This document shows positions 8,386 to 16,503 of a stretch of 64,000 nt of DNA, one piece after another; the stretch's first letter is position 1; every line of letters begins with the position of its first letter. This DNA is from Pandoraea sp. Lineage in GTDB: Bacteria; Pseudomonadota; Gammaproteobacteria; Burkholderiales; Burkholderiaceae. Location: NCBI GenBank assembly GCA_031291335.1, contig JARLJF010000016.1, positions 29,263 to 93,262 on the forward strand, written 5' to 3'. Both the position numbers and the translations under genes were made by a program. The notes beneath the pieces are model-generated. The model saw nothing but the letters and a program-made list of their open reading frames with translations. It was not told where the DNA came from and ran no database searches.

Positions 8386-10182
8386 ATGTCATCGACGCCC
8401 CCGTCACGCGCCGCCACCGATACTGCCTCCGTCGATGTTTTGTCACGTCTGCCCGATCCGGCGGATGGCCTGGTCACGTCCGCTGCGGTGGCGGGGATGG
8501 CGCCGGTGCCGGTGCCGTCACCCGGCGACTCGTCTTACGTCTCGCGACGCGGGCGAGGCGGCCGGCTGTCCGGTGCCTGGGCATGGCGTCTGGTGGCGTG
8601 GGTTCCCGCGCTGATCGTGCTGGTCCCGATGTTCGGCATCGTGGCGGCGCTGGGCGCGGGAGATGCGGACACGCGTGCCGTCCTGACCCACATGCTCGAC
8701 ACGGTACTGCCCGAATACGCACTCAATTCGCTGCGCATCTCGCTCGCCGTGAGTGCCGGGGTGCTCGTCATGGGCGTGGCGAGTGCGTGGCTTGTCGTGC
8801 ATTACGCCTTTCCCGGGCGACGCGTGCTCGAGTGGGCGCTGATCCTGCCGCTGGCGATGCCTGCGTACGTGACCGCCTATGCGTACACCGACTTTCTCCA
8901 GTTTGCCGGCCCGGTGCAGAGCGCATTGCGCAAACTGCTCGCGGTCGACCGCGTCGCGTGGTTCCCGGAAGTGCGTTCGTGGTACGGCGCGGCATGGGTC
9001 TTCGCCGGGGCGTTCTATCCCTATGTCTATTTGCTCGCGCGCACGGCATTTCTCGAACACAGCCAGCGCTTCTTCGAAGCGGCACGCACGCTCGGGTGCA
9101 CACCCTGGCAGGCGTTTGTGCGCGTGGCGTTGCCGCTAGCGCGCCCGGCGTTGGTCGCGGGTGTGGCACTCGTACTCATGGAGACACTGGCCGACTATGG
9201 CGCCGTCGCTTACTTCGGGGTGCCGACGTTCACGACTGGCATCTACCGTGCATGGTTGTCGATGGGCGACCGGGTAGCGGCGGCGCAACTCTCCGCTTGT
9301 CTGCTGTTTGCCGTCCTCCTCCTGCTGATCGCGGAAGCGCGCAGCCGGGCGCGGTTGAGGTACTACGGCGCCCCGGGACGTGCACCTACAACGTCACGAC
9401 GGTCCCGCCTTCAGGGCGGACGTGCGGCGCTGGCAACGCTTGCCTGCGCGCTGCCGCTCATCATCGGCTTCGTGTTGCCTGCGCTCATCATGCTGCGGCT
9501 GGCGGTCTCCGAGCTGGATCAGGTGCCGTGGCCTCGCTATGGCGAATGGGTCTACAACACCGTGCGTCTGGCGGCCGCAGCAGCGCTGGTCGCGAGCGCG
9601 TTCGCCATCGTGCTCGGGTATGCGCAGCGACTGGCGCCGGGGCGTCTCACGCGTATCGCCGTTCGTCTGGTCGGGGTGGGCTACGCGATCCCGGGCGCAG
9701 TCATCGCCCTGGGCATTCTCACGCCGGTGCTGCACCTCGACACCTGGCTGGGCAACCTGTTCGGGGCGCAGGGGCTGGTACTTGCAGGGACGGGGGGCGT
9801 GCTGATTTATGCGTATGTCGTGCGATTCCTCCCGGCGGCGCTGCAAAGCGTGGACGCCGGTTTTGCCCGCATCGCACCGAATCTCGACGCCAGCGCCCGC
9901 AGCCTCGGCGTGGGCGGCTGGTCGATGCTGCGCCGGGTGCATCTGCCGCTGCTGCGCGGCAGTGTGCTGACGGCTGCCCTGCTGGTGTTCGTCGACGTCA
10001 TGAAGGAACTGCCCGCCACGCTTGCGCTGCGGCCGTTCAATATGGATACGCTGGCCGTCGTCACCAGCCATTTGGCGGCCGACGAGCGCCTTGCCGAGGC
10101 CGCTGTGCCCGCCTTGACGCTCGTACTTGTTGGCCTGCTGCCGGTGCTGGTGCTGTCGCGTGCCATCGCGCGACGCGCCTGA
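8386..10182 (+). CDS. fbpB: Iron-type ABC transporter permease with two fused membrane domains (FbpB)
   Basis: A permease of about 598 residues with two BPD membrane domains in tandem, roughly twelve hydrophobic segments, the hallmark of FbpB/SfuB. Each half has the EAA-type loop (EAARTLGCTPWQAFVRVALPLARPAL and DASARSLGVGGWSMLRRVHLP regions). The N-terminal ~60 residues are a long Ser/Thr/Pro/Ala-rich cytoplasmic tail, longer than usual. I chose ATG 8386; ATG 8326 is also in frame, and neither has a clear ribosome-binding site. It should form the pore served by the divergently encoded ATPase. Confidence 0.82.
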   Translation: MSSTPPSRAATDTASVDVLSRLPDPADGLVTSAAVAGMAPVPVPSPGDSSYVSRRGRGGRLSGAWAWRLVAWVPALIVLVPMFGIVAALGAGDADTRAVLTHMLDTVLPEYALNSLRISLAVSAGVLVMGVASAWLVVHYAFPGRRVLEWALILPLAMPAYVTAYAYTDFLQFAGPVQSALRKLLAVDRVAWFPEVRSWYGAAWVFAGAFYPYVYLLARTAFLEHSQRFFEAARTLGCTPWQAFVRVALPLARPALVAGVALVLMETLADYGAVAYFGVPTFTTGIYRAWLSMGDRVAAAQLSACLLFAVLLLLIAEARSRARLRYYGAPGRAPTTSRRSRLQGGRAALATLACALPLIIGFVLPALIMLRLAVSELDQVPWPRYGEWVYNTVRLAAAAALVASAFAIVLGYAQRLAPGRLTRIAVRLVGVGYAIPGAVIALGILTPVLHLDTWLGNLFGAQGLVLAGTGGVLIYAYVVRFLPAALQSVDAGFARIAPNLDASARSLGVGGWSMLRRVHLPLLRGSVLTAALLVFVDVMKELPATLALRPFNMDTLAVVTSHLAADERLAEAAVPALTLVLVGLLPVLVLSRAIARRA

Positions 10183-10777
10183 ACGCGTCCCATTTCTCCG
10201 CTCGGCAATGCTCAGTCGCCGAAACCGACGGCTGGTCGCGTTATCTCTTGAAATGTTTGATGGTTGCCCCCCTGATAGCGCCGCACTATAGTCAAAGCAA
10301 ACCCGGCAACGTCACCGGGATGACTGAGCGTCAACAAAATGATTGCGATCGTCATTTGCAAATGTTGGCTGTTCATGGCCTTGGCGTCGGCACCACCGCC
10401 CGAGGTATCGTTCGACACGGCGGACGGCGGCTGGAATGCCGTTCTGCTGGCGGGAGCGATGCGCTAGCGGTTGTCCTGGGAGGGACCGACGCAGGCACTT
10501 CAAGACGGACGCCCGACGTCCGATGGCAGCGTGCAACCTGTTGGCCTGGAATCGGTTTCGTGTCATTTGACGCCTGACGCGTTCTCCCCCCTGAGTCGTC
10601 GAAGCACCCCACCGTCTTCCAGCGTTTCGCCGTCATTGGCAGTCGTCCGGGGGTGTTCACGAACGTTCGTTGGCGGTTCGGTGTTGTTTTCCTGTGTCGT
10701 CGGGGGCGGTCGCGAGTGGTGTTTTTGCCACATGCGCCGCAAAATCGCTGTCAATACAGTGCCTTCGGGAGATAGGC
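10183..10777 (+). other. Gene-free gap before the LysR regulator
   Basis: This 595-base stretch has no convincing gene. A promoter-like pair TTGCCC (10264-10269), 17-nt spacer and TATAGT (10287-10292) reads towards the LysR gene but would give a leader of almost 500 nt. A 42-codon reading frame at 10339-10467 begins with a hydrophobic signal-like stretch but lacks a ribosome-binding site. The rest is low in recognisable signals. The space could host the LysR operator or a small RNA. Confidence 0.4.
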
Positions 10778-11728
10778 ATGGCGCTATGGCGGATCGATCT
10801 TGTTTCGCTGCGACTGTTCGTCGCCGTTTGCGAAGAGAGCAGCATTGCCCGCGCTGCCGAGCGCGAATTCATCGCGCCCTCGGCCGTCAGCAAGCGCATC
10901 AACGACCTTGAGTCACTCGTCGGCTCAGCACTCCTCCAGCGCCACAAGTGGGGCGTGCGGGCCACCCCGGCGGGCGACGCCTTGCTGCACCACGCGCGCA
11001 ATGTGCTGCGCAGTCTCGAGAAGATGCAGGGCGATCTGTCCGAGTACACCAGCGGCGTGCGCGGCCACATCCGCATCTTCGCCAACGTTTCCTCGATCGT
11101 CGAAACATTGCCCGATGAACTCGGTGCCTTCCTGCGTCGCCATGAAGGGGTGAAGGTCGACCTTGAGGAACATACCAGCGCTCAGGTCGTGCGCGGGGTG
11201 GCCGATGGCGCCACGGACATCGGCATTTGCTGGGATGCCGTCGACACCCGCGATGTCGAAGTCTTTCCCTATCGGCACGATCAGATCGTGACCGTGCTGC
11301 ACCGTGAACATCCGCTCGCCTGCGCCGAACAACTCGGGTTCGTCGAAACGCTCGATTTCGATCAGGTCGGCGTGCACCCGGACAGCGCCATGTACACCGT
11401 GCTGCGGCGTCTGGCGGCCGAGCAGGGCAAGACGGTCAAGTTCCGCATTCATGTCTCGACGTTCGAAGCGGTGTGCCGCATGGTGCGCGCCAATCTCGGG
11501 CTGGCCGTCGCGCCGCGCGAGGCCGTCGGTATCTATTCGCAGGTGACGGATGGCGAGGCGTTGCGCATCGTGCCGCTGACCGATCCTTGGGCGCAACGGC
11601 GTCTGGTCGTGTGCGTGCGCCGTTACGACGCGTTGCCGGTCGCGTCGCGCATGCTGGTCGACCATTTGTGCGCCCGTAACGTAACAGGGGGTAACGTCCG
11701 ATGCGACCTGACGCAGCCTGATGCATGA
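10778..11728 (+). CDS. LysR-family transcriptional regulator
   Basis: A 316-residue LysR-type regulator. The N-terminal winged helix-turn-helix (LVSLRLFVAVCEESSIARAAEREFIAPSAVSKRI region, residues 5-40) is followed by the linker and a periplasmic-binding-like effector domain from about residue 90. ATG 10778 is chosen because GGGAGAT lies 5-10 nt upstream and it gives the family N-terminus. It precedes the binding-protein/hydratase/CoA-transferase cluster in the same orientation (155-nt gap) and probably controls it in response to the pathway's substrate. The effector is unknown. Confidence 0.9.
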   Translation: MALWRIDLVSLRLFVAVCEESSIARAAEREFIAPSAVSKRINDLESLVGSALLQRHKWGVRATPAGDALLHHARNVLRSLEKMQGDLSEYTSGVRGHIRIFANVSSIVETLPDELGAFLRRHEGVKVDLEEHTSAQVVRGVADGATDIGICWDAVDTRDVEVFPYRHDQIVTVLHREHPLACAEQLGFVETLDFDQVGVHPDSAMYTVLRRLAAEQGKTVKFRIHVSTFEAVCRMVRANLGLAVAPREAVGIYSQVTDGEALRIVPLTDPWAQRRLVVCVRRYDALPVASRMLVDHLCARNVTGGNVRCDLTQPDA

Positions 11729-11882
11729 CGGCGGTGCAAGCATCGTCATCGGCGATGTCTGGCATGCCGAAACACATCTTGTCGCGGCATCGGGGGCAGC
11801 GGATGCTTTGAGGGCCGATAGCGATTCTGGCCGGCGAGCCGGAGCGCGCCTGTGTCCCGCATCGTGCGGGAGGAGACACGCG

Positions 11883-12959
11883 ATGACACATGCTGAAGCG
11901 CGCCGCGTGCGCGATGCCGTGGGACGTCTGCTTCTTGTTCTTACGTTGATAGCGCTGGGCCTCGTCGCACTGAGCCTGAGCGCCGGGGCGTCCGCCGCCC
12001 CCGCACAACCGCTCGAAAAGCCGAAGCTCACGATTGCGGTGGGCGGGAAGCCCGGGCTCTATTACCTGCCGCTGACGATCGCCGAACAACTCGGCTACTT
12101 CAAGGACGAGGGCCTCGACGTCACCATCGACGACTTCGCCGGTGGCTCGAAGGCGTTGCAGGCCGTTGTCGGTGGTAGCGCGGATATTGGCACCGGCGCG
12201 TTCGAACACACGCTGCTGATGCAGACCAAGGGGCTGACCTATCAGGCGTTCGCCGTGCTGGGCGCGGCGCCGCAACTGGTGCTGGGCGTGGTGAAGGCCA
12301 AGGCCGGCGAGGTCAAATCGGTCAAGGATCTGAAGGGCATGCGCGTCGGCGTAAGCGCGCCCGGATCGAGCACGCACATGCTGGTGAACGTGGCCCTCGC
12401 GAAAGTGGGGCTCAAGCCGAGCGACGTGTCCATCGTGGGCGTTGGGACCAATGCGACGGTAATCGCGGCCGCGCGTGGCGGGCAGGTCGACGCGGTCTCC
12501 AACGTTGATCCGATGATGACGCTGTTGCAGGAGTCGGGCGACATCAAGGTGCTTGTCGACACGCGTACGCAGGCGGGCACGCGCGCCATGTTTGGTGGCC
12601 CGATGCCAGCGGCCGTGATGTACGCGCCGCAAAGCTTCATTCAGAAGAATCCGCGCACCGTGCAGGCGCTGGCCAATGCCATCGTGCGGGCAGACAAATG
12701 GCTCCAGCGGGCGTCAGCGGCCGATCTTCTGAAGACCGTGCCGGAAGCCTATCTATTAGGCGACAAGACGCTTTATCTGAAAGCCTTCGCCAACTGCCGC
12801 GAGGCGTTTTCGCCGGACGGCATGATGCCGGCCGATGGTCCCGCCACGGCATTGAAGGCACTCGCGTCGTTCACACCCGAAGTCAAGCCGTCGCAGATCC
12901 GGCTTGGCGACACGTGGACGAATGCCTTCGCGATACAGGCGAATCGGCAGTACCCCTGA
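11883..12959 (+). CDS. NitT/TauT-type ABC transporter substrate-binding protein (orphan)
   Basis: A 358-residue secreted protein. A long signal sequence (hydrophobic core at residues 16-33, cleavage near SAGASAAPA) is followed by a type 2 periplasmic binding fold of the SsuA/TauA/NMT1 kind: GLYYLPLTIAEQLGYF, GGSADIGTGAFEHT and GVSAPGSSTHM segments. GGAGGAGA lies just before ATG 11883. No matching permease or ATPase is in the window, so the partner transporter must be elsewhere, or the protein acts as a sensor. Position between the LysR gene and a hydratase gene suggests it captures the acid that the cluster degrades. Confidence 0.85.
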   Translation: MTHAEARRVRDAVGRLLLVLTLIALGLVALSLSAGASAAPAQPLEKPKLTIAVGGKPGLYYLPLTIAEQLGYFKDEGLDVTIDDFAGGSKALQAVVGGSADIGTGAFEHTLLMQTKGLTYQAFAVLGAAPQLVLGVVKAKAGEVKSVKDLKGMRVGVSAPGSSTHMLVNVALAKVGLKPSDVSIVGVGTNATVIAAARGGQVDAVSNVDPMMTLLQESGDIKVLVDTRTQAGTRAMFGGPMPAAVMYAPQSFIQKNPRTVQALANAIVRADKWLQRASAADLLKTVPEAYLLGDKTLYLKAFANCREAFSPDGMMPADGPATALKALASFTPEVKPSQIRLGDTWTNAFAIQANRQYP

Positions 12960-13087
12960 GCGTCTGCTGACGAACGCGTGTTTGGACGTCATGACTTCAT
13001 ATTTCCCACGTTGCCGCACGTCGGTTCGGCACGGAACTTGCGATCGAAACGGGTGAACCCATGCGGGAACATTCGAGGAGTGATCTC

Positions 13088-15115
13088 ATGCAAGCCACCG
13101 TGCAACTGAAGGGACGTGTGCTGTGGTTGAGCGACCGCGCCGACGCCATGACGCGCCAACTGGCGGGCGAGTCGCTGACGCGCGCCGAAGCCGGCCCCCT
13201 GCGAGACCAGATTTCCACTGATGAGATGACGCCCGCGTGGGCATGTCTGGCGTTTGACGAAACGCTGGGTGACTACGTGTATGTCGGACTGCGATGCAGC
13301 GAAGACATGACGGACCCTGCCGGGGTATTTCCTGTCAGGCCGAAGGCGGTGCGCGAGGGCGGCTTTGCGTTGTCGGTCGCCGGGCTGCGTCGCGGCAAGG
13401 GCTCGTCGCGCGAGGCCAGTCCGTTCGCCGAATGGTGCGCCGGCATCCGCGTGGTGATTGCTGAGAGCTTCGAGCGCATCTATGCACAGAACTGCCAGAA
13501 CCTCGGGTTGTTGATGTCGACCGATCTGGCGCTTGCAGAGCGCTTGCAAGCGGGCGAAGCGGTGCCGATCGAAGCCTTTCTTGAGGACTGCGATTCGTTA
13601 GGTGAAGCCATCGTACGCAGCGGCGGGCTATTCGGCTACACGCAGCGCCGATTGGCAGGGAACGTCGTGCCGTCGCGTCCTGCCCACGCGCCAGGTGCCA
13701 TGACCTACGGCGAGAAGCTCATCGCGAAGGCGCTGGGCGTGGCTCGTGTGCGCTCGGGCGACGCGGTGTTCGTACCCGCTAACTGGCGCTTCTCCCATGA
13801 ATACGTGACGCCGATGGCCGTGAGCTTCTTGCGTCACGCCTTCGGAGATACGGTGCCGGCATTGCACGATCCGGCATCGATGTTGTGCTTCGAGGACCAC
13901 CTCACGCATCTCGACGCGGTGTCCGCCGGCGGCAGCCGGCCGCCGCCGTTGGTCGATGCGGCGAAGCGGCTGGGTGCCGTTCAGCGTGAATTCTGTGAGC
14001 AGCACGATCTGCGTTTGCATGGCCGCGTGGACGGCGGTGGCTCGGAAGGCATTTGCCACGCCCTGATGCTCGAGCGCTATGCGCTGCCGGGGCAGATCAT
14101 CGTCGGCACCGATTCGCACACTCCGCATTGCGGCGCGGTCGGCGCATTTGCGTTCGGTGTGGGAGCGACCGAAATGGCGAATGCCTGGCTGACGGGCGAC
14201 GCGCGTCTGGCGGTGCCTGGCACTTGTCTGGTGCACCTGTGCTCGCGTTTGCCTGCCGGTGTCGGCGCGAAGGATCTGGCGCTGCACCTGCTGCGTCTGC
14301 CGTATATCCGCGACGGTCGTGCCATCGGCCAGATCATCGAATTCTCCGGCGAAGCGGTGATGCACCTGTCGACCGACGAGCGGGCCACGCTGACCAATAT
14401 GGTTGCGGAGATCGGCGGGCTGACCGGGCTGATCGTGCCCGATGCCGAGACCGTCCGGTATTTGCGCGAGCGGCGCGGCATCGACTTCAAGTTGGCGCCG
14501 TGGATGACCAGCGACGCGCAGGCGTCATATGCCCACGTCATCGAGATCGATTGTGCGCGTCTCGGCGCGATGGTGGCGAGCCCCGGTGATCCGGGGAACG
14601 GCGTGGCGCTCACCGATCTGACGGCGCGGGTGCCCGTCGATATCGCGTACGGCGGATCGTGCACGGGCAGCAAACGCGACGACTTGCGGGCCTGTCACGA
14701 CGTGCTCGCTTGGGGCTTGTCGCAAGGGCATCGCGTGGCCGACGGGGTGCGTTTCTACCTCCAGTATGGCAGCGAAGATGTGCAGACCTGGTGCGAGGTG
14801 CAGGGCTACACGCAAGTGTTCGAGGTGGCGGGGGTGACGATGCTCTCGCCGGGGTGCGGCGCGTGTGTGAACGCCGGCCCGGGAGCGTCTCGCGCATCGG
14901 GTGAGGTGGTCATCAGCGCGCAGAACCGGAATTTCCCCGGGCGTTCCGGACCGGGACAGATGTGGCTGGGCAGCCCGGCCACCGTGGCGGCGAGTGCCTT
15001 GGCGGGGTACATCGTCGGCTTCGATCAACTTCGACGCGACGGATTTGTTTCGCATGCCGTGAGCACGCCGGGGCGGCAGTGTGGCGAAACGTCGCGTTCG
15101 GGTTCGGGAGGGTAG
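13088..15115 (+). CDS. Aconitase-superfamily hydratase with N-terminal swivel domain
   Basis: A 675-residue single-chain enzyme. Residues ~1-190 resemble the small LeuD-type swivel domain (GKGSSREASPFAEW at 103 onwards, IYAQNCQNLGL). Residues ~205-670 resemble the large LeuC/aconitase domain. Ligands of a [4Fe-4S] cluster are visible: Cys525 in GGSCTGSK, Cys590 and Cys593 in PGCGAC. The substrate loops GTDSHTPHCG (340) and SAQNRNFPGR are present. Aconitase A and IPM isomerase place the swivel domain last or on a separate chain; the order here is as in AcnB without its HEAT-like domain. GAGGAG supports ATG 13088. The substrate is unknown; citramalate/mesaconate-like or isopropylmalate-like acids are possible. 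Confidence 0.8.
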   Translation: MQATVQLKGRVLWLSDRADAMTRQLAGESLTRAEAGPLRDQISTDEMTPAWACLAFDETLGDYVYVGLRCSEDMTDPAGVFPVRPKAVREGGFALSVAGLRRGKGSSREASPFAEWCAGIRVVIAESFERIYAQNCQNLGLLMSTDLALAERLQAGEAVPIEAFLEDCDSLGEAIVRSGGLFGYTQRRLAGNVVPSRPAHAPGAMTYGEKLIAKALGVARVRSGDAVFVPANWRFSHEYVTPMAVSFLRHAFGDTVPALHDPASMLCFEDHLTHLDAVSAGGSRPPPLVDAAKRLGAVQREFCEQHDLRLHGRVDGGGSEGICHALMLERYALPGQIIVGTDSHTPHCGAVGAFAFGVGATEMANAWLTGDARLAVPGTCLVHLCSRLPAGVGAKDLALHLLRLPYIRDGRAIGQIIEFSGEAVMHLSTDERATLTNMVAEIGGLTGLIVPDAETVRYLRERRGIDFKLAPWMTSDAQASYAHVIEIDCARLGAMVASPGDPGNGVALTDLTARVPVDIAYGGSCTGSKRDDLRACHDVLAWGLSQGHRVADGVRFYLQYGSEDVQTWCEVQGYTQVFEVAGVTMLSPGCGACVNAGPGASRASGEVVISAQNRNFPGRSGPGQMWLGSPATVAASALAGYIVGFDQLRRDGFVSHAVSTPGRQCGETSRSGSGG

Positions 15116-15118
15116 CAG

Positions 15119-16396
15119 ATGCCGGATGTGTCTCCTGCGGTGCCAACGCCGTTGCAAGGCATTCGCGTCGTGGAGTTTTCTCATATGGTGATGGGCCCCA
15201 CGTGCGGCATGGTGCTCGGCGACCTCGGTGCCGACGTCATCAAGGTGGAGCCCGTGGGCGGTGACGCAACACGGCGTCTGCTGGGCACGGGCGCGGGCTT
15301 TTTCCGTGCGTTCAACCGCAACAAACGCAGCATTGTGGTGGACGTCACACGACCCGAAGGGCGCGAGCTGATTCTGCGTCTCGTGAGCACGGCAGACGTA
15401 CTGACCGAGAACTTCAAGCCCGGCCGCATGCGTCAGATCGGGCTGGATTACGCAACGTTATCGCGGCTGAATCCGGCGCTGGTCTATGTCTCGCTCAAAG
15501 GCTTTCTGCCGGGACCTTACGCCGCTCGGACTGCGCTCGACGAGGTCGTGCAGATGATGGCGGGGCTTGCCTATATGACGGGGCCACCCGGGCAGCCACT
15601 GCGCGCGGGCACGTCGGTCAACGACATCATGGGGGGCGTGTTCGGCGCGCTTGCTGCGATGGCGGCGCTTTATGAACGCAAGACCACGGGGCGCGGGCAG
15701 GAAGTGCAGGGTGCGCTCTTCGAGAACTGCGTCATGCTCGCGGCGCAGCACATGCAGCAGTATGCGGTCACGGGGGCGGCGCCCGACCCGATGCCGGCGC
15801 GCGTGTCGGCGTGGGGGATCTACGACGTGTTCACGGCGCGCGACGGCGTGCAGATATTTCTCGCCGTCGTGAGCGATACCCAGTGGCGGATTTTCTGCGA
15901 TGTGTTTGGCCGCCACGATCTGGCCGACGATGCCCGGCTCGCGACCAACAACGACCGGGTACTGGCGCGCGACTGGCTGCTGCCTTTGCTGCGCGAGATG
16001 ATGCAGGGATTCGACGCGGGCTATCTGGCGGCCGCGTTTGAGCGTCATGGTCTGCCGTTCGCACCGATCGTTGCACCGCAGGCGCTCTTCGACGACCCGC
16101 ATCTGCGCGCGAGCGGTGGATTGGGCGATCTGGTGACCGAGGATGGTGAGCACACGCAAGTGCCGCTGTTACCGATCACGATGTCGGGGCAGCGCTTGCC
16201 CGCGCGTCGGCCGCTGCCGGTGGCGGGCGAACACACGAACGAAATTCTGCGCGATCTGGGGTATCTCGACAGCCAGATCGCCCGTCTATTGATCGAAGGG
16301 GTGGTGGCGGGACCGGTTGACGGCCCGCTGCCGGACGAAGCCCCCGGTAGCAACGATCATATCGGCCCTGTTTTGTGGGAAGACGGCGCCAATTGA
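15119..16396 (+). CDS. CaiB/BaiF family CoA-transferase
   Basis: A 425-residue class III CoA-transferase. It opens PLQGIRVVEFSHMVMGPTCGMVLGDLGADVIKVE, the family's nucleotide-binding start. The catalytic aspartate is in SVNDIMGG at residue 169, the same number as in formyl-CoA transferase. The TGRGQEVQGALFE segment follows. It should transfer CoA between carboxylic acids, forming the CoA ester of the pathway acid. The ATG lies 3 nt after the hydratase stop, so the two are almost certainly co-translated. The acceptor acid cannot be read from sequence. Confidence 0.85.
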   Translation: MPDVSPAVPTPLQGIRVVEFSHMVMGPTCGMVLGDLGADVIKVEPVGGDATRRLLGTGAGFFRAFNRNKRSIVVDVTRPEGRELILRLVSTADVLTENFKPGRMRQIGLDYATLSRLNPALVYVSLKGFLPGPYAARTALDEVVQMMAGLAYMTGPPGQPLRAGTSVNDIMGGVFGALAAMAALYERKTTGRGQEVQGALFENCVMLAAQHMQQYAVTGAAPDPMPARVSAWGIYDVFTARDGVQIFLAVVSDTQWRIFCDVFGRHDLADDARLATNNDRVLARDWLLPLLREMMQGFDAGYLAAAFERHGLPFAPIVAPQALFDDPHLRASGGLGDLVTEDGEHTQVPLLPITMSGQRLPARRPLPVAGEHTNEILRDLGYLDSQIARLLIEGVVAGPVDGPLPDEAPGSNDHIGPVLWEDGAN

Positions 16397-16503
16397 GGCT
16401 GAATTCGGAGTTGTCCGAGCAATGAGCGCGCGCCGTCTGCTTGCGGCCAGAGGGCACGGCGCGGTACGGTGTGGGCATCGACCTTCACTCTGTTTCGTAC
16501 GCC

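Noticed and set aside
10339..10467. A 42-codon frame that begins with a hydrophobic, signal-like stretch
   Set aside because: No ribosome-binding site, no homologue recognised, and frames of this length are expected by chance in GC-rich DNA.
8241..10577. A 778-residue open frame on the plus strand over the iron permease gene
   Set aside because: Its product is Arg/Gly/Cys-rich with no hydrophobic or family pattern. The frame at 8386-10182 encodes a clear two-domain permease.
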